64,000 bases of DNA from Streptomyces sp. ST2-7A. GTDB taxonomy: Bacteria; Actinomycetota; Actinomycetes; Streptomycetales; Streptomycetaceae. The notes under the pieces were generated by a model, which was not told the DNA's origin, ran no database searches, and saw only the letters and a list, made by a program, of their open reading frames with translations. This document shows, piece by piece, positions 34,237-42,515 of this stretch (the stretch's first letter is position 1; each line of letters begins with the position of its first letter). Position numbers and translations under genes: made by a program. The DNA lies in assembly GCF_021390475.1 (NCBI RefSeq), contig NZ_JAJUWS010000009.1, positions 92,946-156,945 of the forward strand, given 5' to 3'.

Positions 34237-35145
34237 TCAGCGGCCCCGGCCGGTGGAGGGGTGGGGAGAGGGCGGGAGGACTGCGGCTGGTTGTTCGGGA
34301 GCCGTGTAGCCGGTCTGCGCGGTGGTGGTGCGGATGCGAGCGGCGTTCGCGCAGACGCTGCCCTGGCTTTGGGATGCCCGCTGGAGGGCCGCGCTGACGG
34401 CGGTCCGCCGGACATCGAGGGGTGTGGGAGCACGGGGTGCGGGTGCGGTTTCCGGGGAGACAGGGGCAAGGCGTACGAGGTGCTCGATGCGGCGATTGAT
34501 CATGCCCCGCGTACGGACGACGGGAGCGGGGTCGGCCAGCGCGGCGGCGGTGGCGGCGATCAGGTGGGTGGGAGTGCGGGCGGTGAAGGTCGCTTCGGCG
34601 CGGGTGCCCCAGCCGGGCGGCCCTGCCCATAGGACCCACGGCTCCTCGGTGGGGGCGGAGAAGGACCTGTCGAGTGCGAGGCCCGCCAGTTCGTCGGGGG
34701 CGGTGAGTTCGACGGTGTTTCGGTTCGGGGTGGTGAGAGTCCAGTCGGAGGTGGCCGGGGAACGGACGCTCTCGGACCAATGAGGCGAGGTGGGGCGGAG
34801 GAAGTCGTCATTGTCCTCGGACCAACCGTTGGCCAGGGCGCGGGTGAAGCCCGCGACGATCTCGGGCGGCATGTTCTGGTTGAAGGTGGCGACCCACCGT
34901 GGGGTGGATACGGCGTCTTCCGCCGCGGTGATCTTCCACAGGTCGTAGTCGTCGCCGAACCAGCCGATGCGGATGCGATGGTCCGGGGATGTGACGAGGA
35001 GCTGACAGGGGCCGTCGTCCGGGTAGTGGCGGGGCCAGTGGGCGACCGGCTCGAATCCGGCGTCGCCGGTCCCGCCGGAACCGGCGAGGTGGCGGGGGGT
35101 GACGTGGTACTCGCGGAAGTGGTCGTCATCGGGCTCGTACGGCAC
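34237..35145 (-). CDS. DUF317 protein with two domains
   Basis: The product is 302 aa from GTG 35145, supported by AAGGA nine bases upstream; ATG 35184 is an alternative. The first domain has PRHLAGSGG and RWVATFNQNMPPEIVAGFTR. The second has LALDRSFSAPTEEPWVLWAG and ATFTARTPTHLIAATAAAL. The last 90 residues are basic and disordered. Such proteins are common in the distal part of actinobacterial ICE transfer operons. The longer open frame upstream of 35145 is a shadow. Confidence 0.8.
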   Translation of the reverse strand: MPYEPDDDHFREYHVTPRHLAGSGGTGDAGFEPVAHWPRHYPDDGPCQLLVTSPDHRIRIGWFGDDYDLWKITAAEDAVSTPRWVATFNQNMPPEIVAGFTRALANGWSEDNDDFLRPTSPHWSESVRSPATSDWTLTTPNRNTVELTAPDELAGLALDRSFSAPTEEPWVLWAGPPGWGTRAEATFTARTPTHLIAATAAALADPAPVVRTRGMINRRIEHLVRLAPVSPETAPAPRAPTPLDVRRTAVSAALQRASQSQGSVCANAARIRTTTAQTGYTAPEQPAAVLPPSPHPSTGRGR

Positions 35146-35344
35146 AGGTGGTGGTCCTTCGGAAGAGCGACACCGGGACGGCATGGCGGGGGAAGGGGAA
35201 GCGCGCGGCCCGGGCTGCCCGGCTCGCGCACAGGTGGTGCTGCGGGCCGGAGCCGCCGGGTCCGGAAGCCGATGCGGATGCCGTCTGGCGGAGGTGGTTG
35301 ACCATGGCGGCAGCGAACGGGAGGTCTCGTGTCGGGTGCCGTCA

Positions 35345-35827
35345 TCACATGCGCCTGGCCGTAGAGGTATGGGCGATCGGGGGAACGCCCGGCTGTCCGG
35401 AGGCGGGTGGCTCCGCCGTGAGGGGCGGGGTGGCGCGGAGGTGGGGTGAGCGGGCACGGGCAGCGGTGGCCCGGTTCTCGGGCGGGGTGTTCGTCGTCTC
35501 CTGCCGGCGTTCGAGCCGTGCGGCGGCCGTGCGGTAGACGGCGTTGTCGCGGCGTTCACCAACGGCCAGGAGGTAGATCTCCCTGCGGTGCTGGGAGGAG
35601 GCGGGGGCGTCCCGGTACTGGATGACCAGACGCCACCTGGTCTGTGGGTCGACGTAGACCTTGTGGCAGCCGAGGAGTTCACGATGCATGGCGGCACCGC
35701 GCTCGTTGCCGTGGACGAGGTGCTGAAGTTCCAGGAGCGCCAGGTCGCGGATCTCCTCGGGCACGGTGCGAAGGTCGTTCAGCGCGTCGGGATGGGCGGC
35801 GAACGCGAAGCGGGCGTACCTGCTCAT
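35345..35827 (-). CDS. RelE/ParE-fold protein
   Basis: The 160-aa protein has a RelE-like core of about 105 residues: helices in ALNDLRTVPEEIRDLALLEL, then strands in WRLVIQYRD and REIYLLAVGERRDNAVYRTA. A disordered tail follows. No antitoxin gene is adjacent, so it may be an ICE-specific RNA-binding protein rather than a toxin. ATG 35827 overlaps the stop of the upstream gene by 4 bp. Confidence 0.7.
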   Translation of the reverse strand: MSRYARFAFAAHPDALNDLRTVPEEIRDLALLELQHLVHGNERGAAMHRELLGCHKVYVDPQTRWRLVIQYRDAPASSQHRREIYLLAVGERRDNAVYRTAAARLERRQETTNTPPENRATAARARSPHLRATPPLTAEPPASGQPGVPPIAHTSTARRM

Positions 35828-36612
35828 CGGCCGCTCCGGCGCGGCCGGGTCACGGGGTTGGGCGCTGTGCGGTGATCCGGGGCGTGGGGAATCGGTGGTG
35901 CCTGTGCGGGGAGGTCGGAGCTCGTGAGAGTCGTGTGGGAGCGAGCGGCTGCCGCCCGGGCGTCAGCGGTGGTGTCGGCCGGCGGGACCTCGCGTGTGGC
36001 GAGCCAGTGCCGGGCCGAGTCGACATCGGCGAAAGAGCCTTCCCGAAAGCGGTAGGTGCTCAGGTCGGCGGCGAGGTCCTCCACGACCAAGAGGTAGGGG
36101 GAGACGGCGGAGCCTGCCTCGCTGTCGTGGAGAAGTGCCCAGGTCTCGCCGTCGTGATCGGGGAAGACGGGTTCGACGGTGTGGTGGTCCACCAGCGTGT
36201 AGCGGCCGTGGAGGTCGGTGCGCAGGCGGTTCTCCATCCCGCGGGTGCGGTCGTCGGCGGGTACGGGTCCGTCCGGCGTAGAAAGGGAAAGGGTTTCGAG
36301 CGGGCAGCCGTGGCGGTGCAGCCAGTTCTGCGCGAGCGGGAGCAGGGGGTGGTGCCGTTGGTCGAAGGTGAAGGTGCGTGCGGTGAGGTCCCGGGTGACG
36401 TGCTGGGAGAGGAAGGCGGGGGAGCCGGGGACGTCCCAGATGGCCGCCTGGTCGTAGGCCAGGAGGTAGGTGTGGCGGCCGTCGGTGGTGTGGTGGACGG
36501 CCAGCAACTGGTGCATGTCGCTCGACAGGAGTGCGGCGTCGAAGTCCTCCTCCGCCCGGCCGGTGGCGGGGGAGAAGCCGTCGAGGCGGTGCCGGTTGTC
36601 GTGAGGGTTCAT
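35824..36612 (-). CDS. ICE protein of unknown function, 262 aa
   Basis: ATG 36612 lies 1 bp from the end of the DUF4913 gene, and the stop overlaps the RelE-like gene, so it sits within the operon. The protein is soluble with a mixed alpha/beta core (TYLLAYDQAAIWDVPGSPAF, then SPYLLVVEDLAADLSTYRF) and a disordered tail. I do not recognise a domain. Its company suggests an accessory transfer function. Confidence 0.72.
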   Translation of the reverse strand: MNPHDNRHRLDGFSPATGRAEEDFDAALLSSDMHQLLAVHHTTDGRHTYLLAYDQAAIWDVPGSPAFLSQHVTRDLTARTFTFDQRHHPLLPLAQNWLHRHGCPLETLSLSTPDGPVPADDRTRGMENRLRTDLHGRYTLVDHHTVEPVFPDHDGETWALLHDSEAGSAVSPYLLVVEDLAADLSTYRFREGSFADVDSARHWLATREVPPADTTADARAAAARSHTTLTSSDLPAQAPPIPHAPDHRTAPNPVTRPRRSGR

Positions 36613-36613
36613 G

Positions 36614-37135
36614 TCAGGCTCCGGCGGCTTCCGGGAAGGGCAGGAGGCGGTGGTGAGGACGGGCGGGGCTGGTGGTGCACGCGCCGAACGGGCCGTCCGG
36701 GGAGCGGAGGTGTTGGAGTGTGGGGTCGAGGTGGTCGCGGTGCCAGACGGCCGGGCCGGTGAGGCCGGCTTCGGCGTCGGTGAGCTGTTGCCAGGCCAGC
36801 CACAGTGCGTGGAGCCGCGCGACGGCTTCGGGGTGTTCGGCCCAGCGCGCGCACCAGGGGCGACCGGCGGTGATCTCCCTGCCGTAGACGGGGAGGAAGA
36901 GGTGGTGCACCCACGTGGCGAGGGCCGCCAGTTCCTCGGTGTACGCCCGGCCGTCCAGGGCCAGGATGAAGATGGAGGAGGGCTCCTCCCGGGAGCCGGT
37001 GGCCCCGGAGACCGAGGGGTCGGGTCGGGACTCGGCTTCGTCGACGAGGCGGGTGAGGGTTTCGTCGACCCGTTGGCCGTCGGTGACGAGCTTGGCGACG
37101 GTGGCGGCGAGGTCGTCCAAGTCGTGGTCGGGCAC
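36614..37135 (-). CDS. DUF4913 protein
   Basis: The product is 173 aa from GTG 37135 with GAGGAG ten bases upstream. The DUF4913 domain occupies the C-terminal two thirds: LATWVHHLFLPVYGREI, WCARWAEHPEAVARLHALW, then WHRDHLDPTLQHL and GPFGACTTS. The family is typical of actinobacterial conjugative elements and is of unknown function. An N-terminal coiled-coil-like helix precedes it. The 98 bp to the methyltransferase stop hold only leader sequence. Confidence 0.85.
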   Translation of the reverse strand: MPDHDLDDLAATVAKLVTDGQRVDETLTRLVDEAESRPDPSVSGATGSREEPSSIFILALDGRAYTEELAALATWVHHLFLPVYGREITAGRPWCARWAEHPEAVARLHALWLAWQQLTDAEAGLTGPAVWHRDHLDPTLQHLRSPDGPFGACTTSPARPHHRLLPFPEAAGA

Positions 37136-37233
37136 GCGTATCGGCTCCTCGGTGGCGCCGGGCGGGGTGAGGTCGGGCAAGGGGAAGCTCCGGGGGAAGA
37201 GAAGGGGTGCGAGTCGGCCGGGGGGCGGGCCGT

Positions 37234-38532
37234 TTACGACGCGGGGTGGTGTGGGCAGTGCGCCAGGGGCGGGGCGAGCAGCTCGATGGCCCGGGACGCC
37301 TGCCGGGGCACGACGCCGTTGCCGAGCGCGGTGAGCTGGGCGGGTCGGCCCAGGCCGGGGGTGGCGGTCACCCAGCCCTCGGGCAGGCCCTGCATCCACT
37401 CGACGAAGGCCGGGCTGAGCCGCCCGGCCGCGTCGGTGGGCGGCGGCGCCGGGCGGGTGAGCGTCTCCCATCGGGAGATGGCGGTGGCGTAGCGTCCCCA
37501 GAGCTCCTCGGCCGAGCGGTCGGGGAGTGACGCGGTCGTGCCAACCGGGCGGCAGCCGACGGGAGGGTGAGATCGCCGTTGCCGTGCCGCTGGTTCGGCG
37601 AGCCCTTGGTGCCGTCCGTCGCCTTCGGCGTCGGCAGCAGTGGGGGGTTCGGATCGTGACCACCGGTGTCGCGGTGGGTTGGGTGCCGGTTGCCGATCTC
37701 CGTCCCGGGGATGCCGGTTCGGGCCGTGAGTCCGGCGCCAGGCGGTGAGGAAGATTCGGGCGCGGTGGTGGGGTGCGCCGACATCGGCTGCGCGAAGCAG
37801 GCGCCATCGTGCATCGAACCCGAGGCCGGCCAGGGTGCCGAGTACGGCGCCGAGTGCCCGCACAGACTGATCTGGACGGCCTCCCAGACACCACGGACAG
37901 GGTTCCAGCGGGCGAGGGGAAGCGGCGGGCGCGGTGAGGATGCCGCGGACGTTTTCGATCACCACCAGACAGGGATTGAGGGCTTCGATGGCGCGGGCGA
38001 TGTGGTGCCACAGCCCGGATCGGGTGCCGGGGGCCAGGCCCGCGCGGCGACCGGCGACGGACAGGTCCTGGCAGGGGAAACCGGCGGTCACCACGCACAC
38101 CCCGGGGGCCCGGTGCCAGTTGACGGTGGTGAGGTCGCCGAGGTTCGGAACCCCTGGCCAGTGGCGGGCCAGGACCCGGGAGGATCCGGGGTCGATCTCG
38201 GCGTGCCAGGCGACCCGGCCGCCCAGGGCCGCCTGGACGCCGAGGTCCAGCCCGCCGTAGCCCGAACACAGGCTTCCGATCAGGCGTTGTCGGGACACCG
38301 GTTCGGTGGGCATGACGTGCCCCGGCAGCACGGCCGTTCGGTGGGCCCGCCCACCGGGGTCTGCCTCGGGGGCAGTGGCCCGAGGAAGCCGAGGAGAACG
38401 CCTGAACGCGGTGAGGGGGTCGGGGTGTCGCTCGGCATTCCCGGGCGCGGTCATCGGCGAGGTGAGGGCGTCGTCGCGCCGGGTTCGGCGGAGCGGGGGA
38501 TGCTGTCCGGAGGCGGTGCGGGTTGCGTTCAT
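37234..38532 (-). CDS. C5 cytosine DNA methyltransferase with a frame-shifted variable region
   Basis: The 432-aa frame has motif I GSLCSGYGGLDLGV (86-99), motif IV GFPCQDLS with catalytic C154, motif VI ENVRG (193-197), motif VIII HRARIF, and the C-terminal QLTALGNGVVPRQ. Start ATG 38532 overlaps the upstream stop; ATG 38313 is an alternative. Between about 37530 and 37740 the frame loses family likeness. The neighbouring frame instead carries LLPTPKATDGTKGSPNQ (within 37554-37640), a motif expected in this family, so two compensating indels probably scramble the target-recognition region. Element self-protection is a likely role if active. Confidence 0.82.
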   Translation of the reverse strand: MNATRTASGQHPPLRRTRRDDALTSPMTAPGNAERHPDPLTAFRRSPRLPRATAPEADPGGRAHRTAVLPGHVMPTEPVSRQRLIGSLCSGYGGLDLGVQAALGGRVAWHAEIDPGSSRVLARHWPGVPNLGDLTTVNWHRAPGVCVVTAGFPCQDLSVAGRRAGLAPGTRSGLWHHIARAIEALNPCLVVIENVRGILTAPAASPRPLEPCPWCLGGRPDQSVRALGAVLGTLAGLGFDARWRLLRAADVGAPHHRARIFLTAWRRTHGPNRHPRDGDRQPAPNPPRHRWSRSEPPTAADAEGDGRHQGLAEPAARQRRSHPPVGCRPVGTTASLPDRSAEELWGRYATAISRWETLTRPAPPPTDAAGRLSPAFVEWMQGLPEGWVTATPGLGRPAQLTALGNGVVPRQASRAIELLAPPLAHCPHHPAS

Positions 38533-39746
38533 GGCGCGGCCGTCCTTCGGCTCCGGTGCTCGGGCGCCGTGAGGGACGGGGGCGGAGCGCTGGTTTCGGG
38601 AGAGGACCCGGTGGCGTCGGGGTGGGGGCGCGGACTGCGGGCACGGGCCGCGGCGGTCAGGTCGGAGCCGGGGAGCCCCGGCGCCCCGGGGCCGACGCGC
38701 GGTGGGGTGGGCGGCCGGCCGGGCGGTTCACCACCGGCTGTGCGCCAGCGCCGGAACGTTTCCTCGACGGGGAGAAGGGTGTGGAGCGAGTAGCCGATCA
38801 GCTGCCCCGGGGGGAGGGCGTGTTCGGTGGCGAGGTGGCGTATCCACCCGGCGGCCCGGCCGGCGTTCCGCACGAACGCGGTGCGCACCTGCTGACGCCC
38901 GTGGTAGGCGGCGGAGGTGGCCACGCCGCCGGCCGCGCACACCCGCAGTACGCGGTCGCCGGTCAGCCCGGGGCCGGCGTCGTCGGAGAGGTAACCGCGC
39001 CGTTGGGCCTCCCAGAGCACGGTGAGCTGGTCGATCGGCTCGCCGCGATGGTGCAGCGCGGTGAGGCAGCGGTAGATCCGCTGGTGGTCGACCTCGACGA
39101 AGTCTTCCGGCACGAGCCAGTTCTCGATGCCGTCCAGTCCGGTCGGGTCGGCGGTCAGACAGGCCAGCAGCCATTCCTCGTCGGCGAGCTGTTCCGGGCC
39201 GGTCGGTGGTGGCGTGGCCGGTCGCGCGGTCAGCTCGGCCGGTGGGGGAGTGGGCCGGGGGTCGGTACCCCAGACCTTCGCGAGATCCTTCAGCGCGCCG
39301 GTGAGGACGCCGAGGTGGTGCCCGGTGTCCCGGTGGTCGGCGTTGGCGGTGTCGGAAAGGGCGGCCTGGTGCAGCCGGGTGGCGTGCTCGGTGACCTTCC
39401 GATGGATCGCCCCCTCCAGCACCATCCGGCCGTACAGCGGGGCATGCCGGGGATGGGGGCAGGAGGAGACGAACCCGAAGACCCGGGCCGTGGTCACGCC
39501 GGGGGCGGTTCGGCGCGCTCGGGTGACCGCGTCCGTGACCCATTCCAGCGGCACCGGCTCTCCCGGCGCGGTCAGCGCCCCGGGACGCTGTTGTGCGCGT
39601 GCGTTGAGCAGGACCTCGTAGAGGGTGGCGTGGTCGTGGTGGTGGAAGTGGGCGGGCCGCAACCAGCCATCGAGGGATTCCAGTTGCCTCGGCTCGAGGA
39701 GCACTGCCCCAAGAACGGCCTGTTCGGCGCGGATCAGCGGCATCAC
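38529..39746 (-). CDS. Tandem DnaB N-terminal-domain protein without ATPase
   Basis: The 405-aa protein contains two copies of the DnaB N-terminal fold: EQAVLGAVLLEPRQLESL with HFHHHDHATLYEVLL, and EEWLLACLTADPTGLDGI with DFVEVDHQRIYRCLTALH. No RecA-like helicase core follows; the last 80 residues are disordered. It could dock onto host primase or helicase and direct conversion of transferred single strands to duplex DNA. It overlaps both operon neighbours by 4 bp. Confidence 0.8.
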   Translation of the reverse strand: MMPLIRAEQAVLGAVLLEPRQLESLDGWLRPAHFHHHDHATLYEVLLNARAQQRPGALTAPGEPVPLEWVTDAVTRARRTAPGVTTARVFGFVSSCPHPRHAPLYGRMVLEGAIHRKVTEHATRLHQAALSDTANADHRDTGHHLGVLTGALKDLAKVWGTDPRPTPPPAELTARPATPPPTGPEQLADEEWLLACLTADPTGLDGIENWLVPEDFVEVDHQRIYRCLTALHHRGEPIDQLTVLWEAQRRGYLSDDAGPGLTGDRVLRVCAAGGVATSAAYHGRQQVRTAFVRNAGRAAGWIRHLATEHALPPGQLIGYSLHTLLPVEETFRRWRTAGGEPPGRPPTPPRVGPGAPGLPGSDLTAAARARSPRPHPDATGSSPETSAPPPSLTAPEHRSRRTAAP

Positions 39747-39949
39747 GGGCGCCCTCCGGTTCCGGAGTCGGGTACGGCCCCCGCTCGGTTTACCGGCGCC
39801 GGTGCCGCTGCGGCTCGGCCCGGCTCGTCACACAGCTCTGCGTCGGCGAGACGCCCCGCCCCGGTCGTGCTCGTCGGCCACCGGCCGGCACCGGCTCGTA
39901 CCACCGGCACGCCGGGCAGAGGGGCGCTCGGCACGCGGTGCGCGGTCAC
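39743..39949 (-). CDS. Small basic protein, 68 aa
   Basis: This frame is tied to its neighbours by 4-bp overlaps on both sides (GTG 39949 with the VirD4 stop; its stop with ATG 39746). It has no recognisable domain, being rich in Ala, Pro and Arg. The double coupling is the main evidence that it is translated. Confidence 0.5.
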   Translation of the reverse strand: MTAHRVPSAPLPGVPVVRAGAGRWPTSTTGAGRLADAELCDEPGRAAAAPAPVNRAGAVPDSGTGGRP

Positions 39950-41745
39950 GCGACGGTCCCGAAGTCGCCGTGCCGCGGTGACTTGCGCAGGGCGCGTTCG
40001 GTGATCTCGGTGGTCGCGCGGGCGGAGGCCGCGCTGTGCCGGGCGGCGTCCGGCTGCCGGTACCAGGGCTTGAGATCGAGAAGCGCCGGGCGTACGCCGG
40101 TGGCCAGCAGCAGCGCCGAGCCCTTGGGAAGCGCGCGGATCGCGTCGGCGGCCAGGACGCGCTGCTGCCGCATCGAGACCGAACTCGACTTCCCCGAGCT
40201 GCTGGAGGACACCGACAGGGTGCGCACGTCGTGGTCGCCCACCAGCCGCGACAACTTGTCCGCGAAATCCGCGTCATCGACACCGGAGCCGATCAGTTTG
40301 ATCGTGGCCGCGGACCACAGGGCGTCCATCCCGGCCTCACCCCACACCCGCACGCCCTGCCGATAGGACTGGAGGATGGTGACGGGGATGACGCCCCGGG
40401 ACCCGAGGTGGGAGTAGAGGTCGGGCAGGTCCTGGATCTTGCAGACGTTCGCGGCCTCGTCCAGGATCGCCAACAGGGGTGGATCGAGCCGCCCGCCGCG
40501 ACGTTCGGCCTGGATGACGGCGGCACGCATCACGGCGTCCGCCGCCGCGGCGATGATCGCCGAAGCGGACCCGCCGCCGTCCTTGGAGAGCAGGAAGAGG
40601 GTGTCCCGCCCGGTCGCGAACTCCTGCGGCCGGAACTCCCGCACCTTCCGCGTGCTCTTCGGCGGGGTGACCCAGGCGGCGATCCCGGGGTCCAGGAGGC
40701 AGGCGGCGTACTGGCGGGCGGTTTCGAAGATGCCATCCCGCGTTTCGACCGCGCCGGCGACCGTTCCGTGGAGCTGGGCGGCGACCGACTCCAGGCCAGC
40801 GTCGTGCAGCAGATCGACCGGCGTGCGATCGGCCGGGGAAGCGAGCCAGACCAGCACGTCGGTGATCGGGCGTCCGCTGGTGGACGCGGCCAGGAACAGA
40901 GCGGTGAGGGTGTTGGCGGCGGCCGTGGACCAGAAGTCGTTCGCGCTCGACTCGTTGACGGAGGCGGTGACGAAGTGCCCGGCCAGCCTGCGGGCGCCGG
41001 CGAGGTCGCGGGCATCGGCAAGGATGTCCCACCACATCGTCCGTGGTGTGTGGGCGATCTGCTGCGGATCGAGCGTCCACACCTCCCCCACCTCGGAACG
41101 CGCGGTCAGCGTGGTGGTGAAGGCGTCCTTGGCCGCCTTGTTGGAGGTCAGCAGCACCGGGCCCGGCGCGCGCAGGATCGCGGGGATTGCCAGACCGGAC
41201 GTCTTCCCGGAGCGGGGCGCCATGATCGCCAGAAGGACGTCCTCCCAGCTGGAGCGGACCTCCGCCCCACCGGGCTTCAGGGAGCCGAGGAGGACACCGC
41301 GGTCATCGGCCGGTACCCGCCTCGGTTTGCAGCCCTTGAGGCCGGTCCGCAGGTCGATCGCCCGGGCGGCCGATTGGCGTGGCAACAGGGCGGCGAGATC
41401 CCGGGGTCCGGCCAGCCCGCTGCCGGAGCGGCGGTGCCGCAGCCACCACTTCACTCCGCCGACCCCGGCGGCGAGCAGTACGACAGTGGGAAGGACATGG
41501 CAGGCGGTGATCAACGCCGCGCCCGGAAGACTCGGCCACAGCTCCTCCGGGCGCAGGAGCGCGTCAGTGGGCTGATAGGCCGCCCACGGACCGTGCCCGA
41601 ACAGGACGTTCGCGGTGTTGCCGAACAGCCAGGCCAGTGAACTGCCGCCGACGACCAGCGCGGTGCCGCCGATGAGCAGGTAGAGCAGGAAATCGATGCC
41701 GGTGGTGATCGAGGGGGAGCGGGTGTCGGTGTGTGGTGAGGCCAA
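39946..41745 (-). CDS. VirD4/TraG-type coupling protein
   Basis: The 599-aa protein has two N-terminal membrane segments (about 20-40 and 78-101), Walker A MAPRSGKT (175-182) and Walker B LLAILDEAANVCK. A typical TraG segment, SHLGSRGVIPVTILQSYRQG, is also present. It should bring the relaxase-bound strand to the T4SS channel. It lies in the middle of the transfer operon, about 100 bp after the upstream frameshifted gene. Confidence 0.93.
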   Translation of the reverse strand: MASPHTDTRSPSITTGIDFLLYLLIGGTALVVGGSSLAWLFGNTANVLFGHGPWAAYQPTDALLRPEELWPSLPGAALITACHVLPTVVLLAAGVGGVKWWLRHRRSGSGLAGPRDLAALLPRQSAARAIDLRTGLKGCKPRRVPADDRGVLLGSLKPGGAEVRSSWEDVLLAIMAPRSGKTSGLAIPAILRAPGPVLLTSNKAAKDAFTTTLTARSEVGEVWTLDPQQIAHTPRTMWWDILADARDLAGARRLAGHFVTASVNESSANDFWSTAAANTLTALFLAASTSGRPITDVLVWLASPADRTPVDLLHDAGLESVAAQLHGTVAGAVETRDGIFETARQYAACLLDPGIAAWVTPPKSTRKVREFRPQEFATGRDTLFLLSKDGGGSASAIIAAAADAVMRAAVIQAERRGGRLDPPLLAILDEAANVCKIQDLPDLYSHLGSRGVIPVTILQSYRQGVRVWGEAGMDALWSAATIKLIGSGVDDADFADKLSRLVGDHDVRTLSVSSSSSGKSSSVSMRQQRVLAADAIRALPKGSALLLATGVRPALLDLKPWYRQPDAARHSAASARATTEITERALRKSPRHGDFGTVA

Positions 41746-41850
41746 GGCGAAGTCCCGAAGAGGCGGAGAGAACAGGGCGACGGGGGACCACGCGCGGTTC
41801 TGTTGATCACGGTGATGGGCTCCTTCTCGAAGGGAGGTGGGATCCGGGGA

Positions 41851-42460
41851 TCAGCGGGTGTGGCGGGGTTCGGTCCGTGCGGTGGGAGGCGAGGGGGCGG
41901 ACGCCGCTTCCGGGCAGGGACTCGACGGGCTGCAATGAGCGGTGGTCGAACGGCTCACGGCGGCTCCGGGCTGCCAGCCGGGTGCCGAGGGTCCGAGGGC
42001 GCGCAGTTCGTCGGCGCTGTCGGCCAGCTCCTCCCACAGATCGGCGAGCTGCCCGGCAGCGTCGGTGAACCGGTCGGCGAGCTGCCAGCCCTCGATGTCC
42101 TCGAAAGCGTTCGCCTGCTCGGCCGCGGCCTCGAAGAACTCATGGAGACGCGGCAGGAGCCCGTTGTCCGGGTCGATGACCTCCTCCAACGTGCCGGCGG
42201 CCTCGGCGTAGGTGGCCGAGCCGTTCATCCGGGCGGTCAGGTGCAGGACCGCGTCCCCGAGCGGCTTCGGGTCCGTGGGGGACGAGGCGTGTGGCCAGCG
42301 CGGTCAACCGCCGGTGTTGAAGGTGGGGACTCTCGTGCTCGGACGGGACGTAGTGGCCGAGCCGTGCGCAGAAGGTGAATCCGGCTTCCCGCAGCAGGCT
42401 GTCGGCGATGGTGAGGCGGTCGGGGTGCCGGCCGAGCGCGAGGCTGATGGGGTGGAACAA
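41851..42460 (-). pseudogene. ICE transfer-operon gene with 1-base frameshift
   Basis: ATG 42460 opens a frame (HPISLALGRHPDRLTIADSL) that reaches LTALATRLVP. The likely continuation, TDPKPLGDAVLHLTARMNGS, is in the next frame and runs to the stop at 41851. Removing one base from the run at 42277-42281 joins them into about 202 aa. The second part has helices EEVIDPDNGLLPRLHEFFEA and ADRFTDAAGQLADLWEELAD. ATG 42228 lacks a ribosome-binding site. Two separate proteins, or a base-calling error, are alternatives. Confidence 0.6.
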
Positions 42461-42515
42461 GAGGTCCGCTTTCGGTGGATAGGAAGGGGGGTCGGGCCGG
42501 TCGGGGTCCGGGCGG

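Noticed and set aside
35185..35697. N-terminal extension of the two-domain DUF317 protein
   Set aside because: The open frame upstream is low-complexity and overlaps the RelE-like gene on the same strand; DUF317 similarity and the ribosome-binding site point to GTG 35145.
38523..40004. 493-aa plus-strand frame over the DnaB-N gene
   Set aside because: It is glycine/arginine-rich shadow sequence opposite a clearly recognisable protein.
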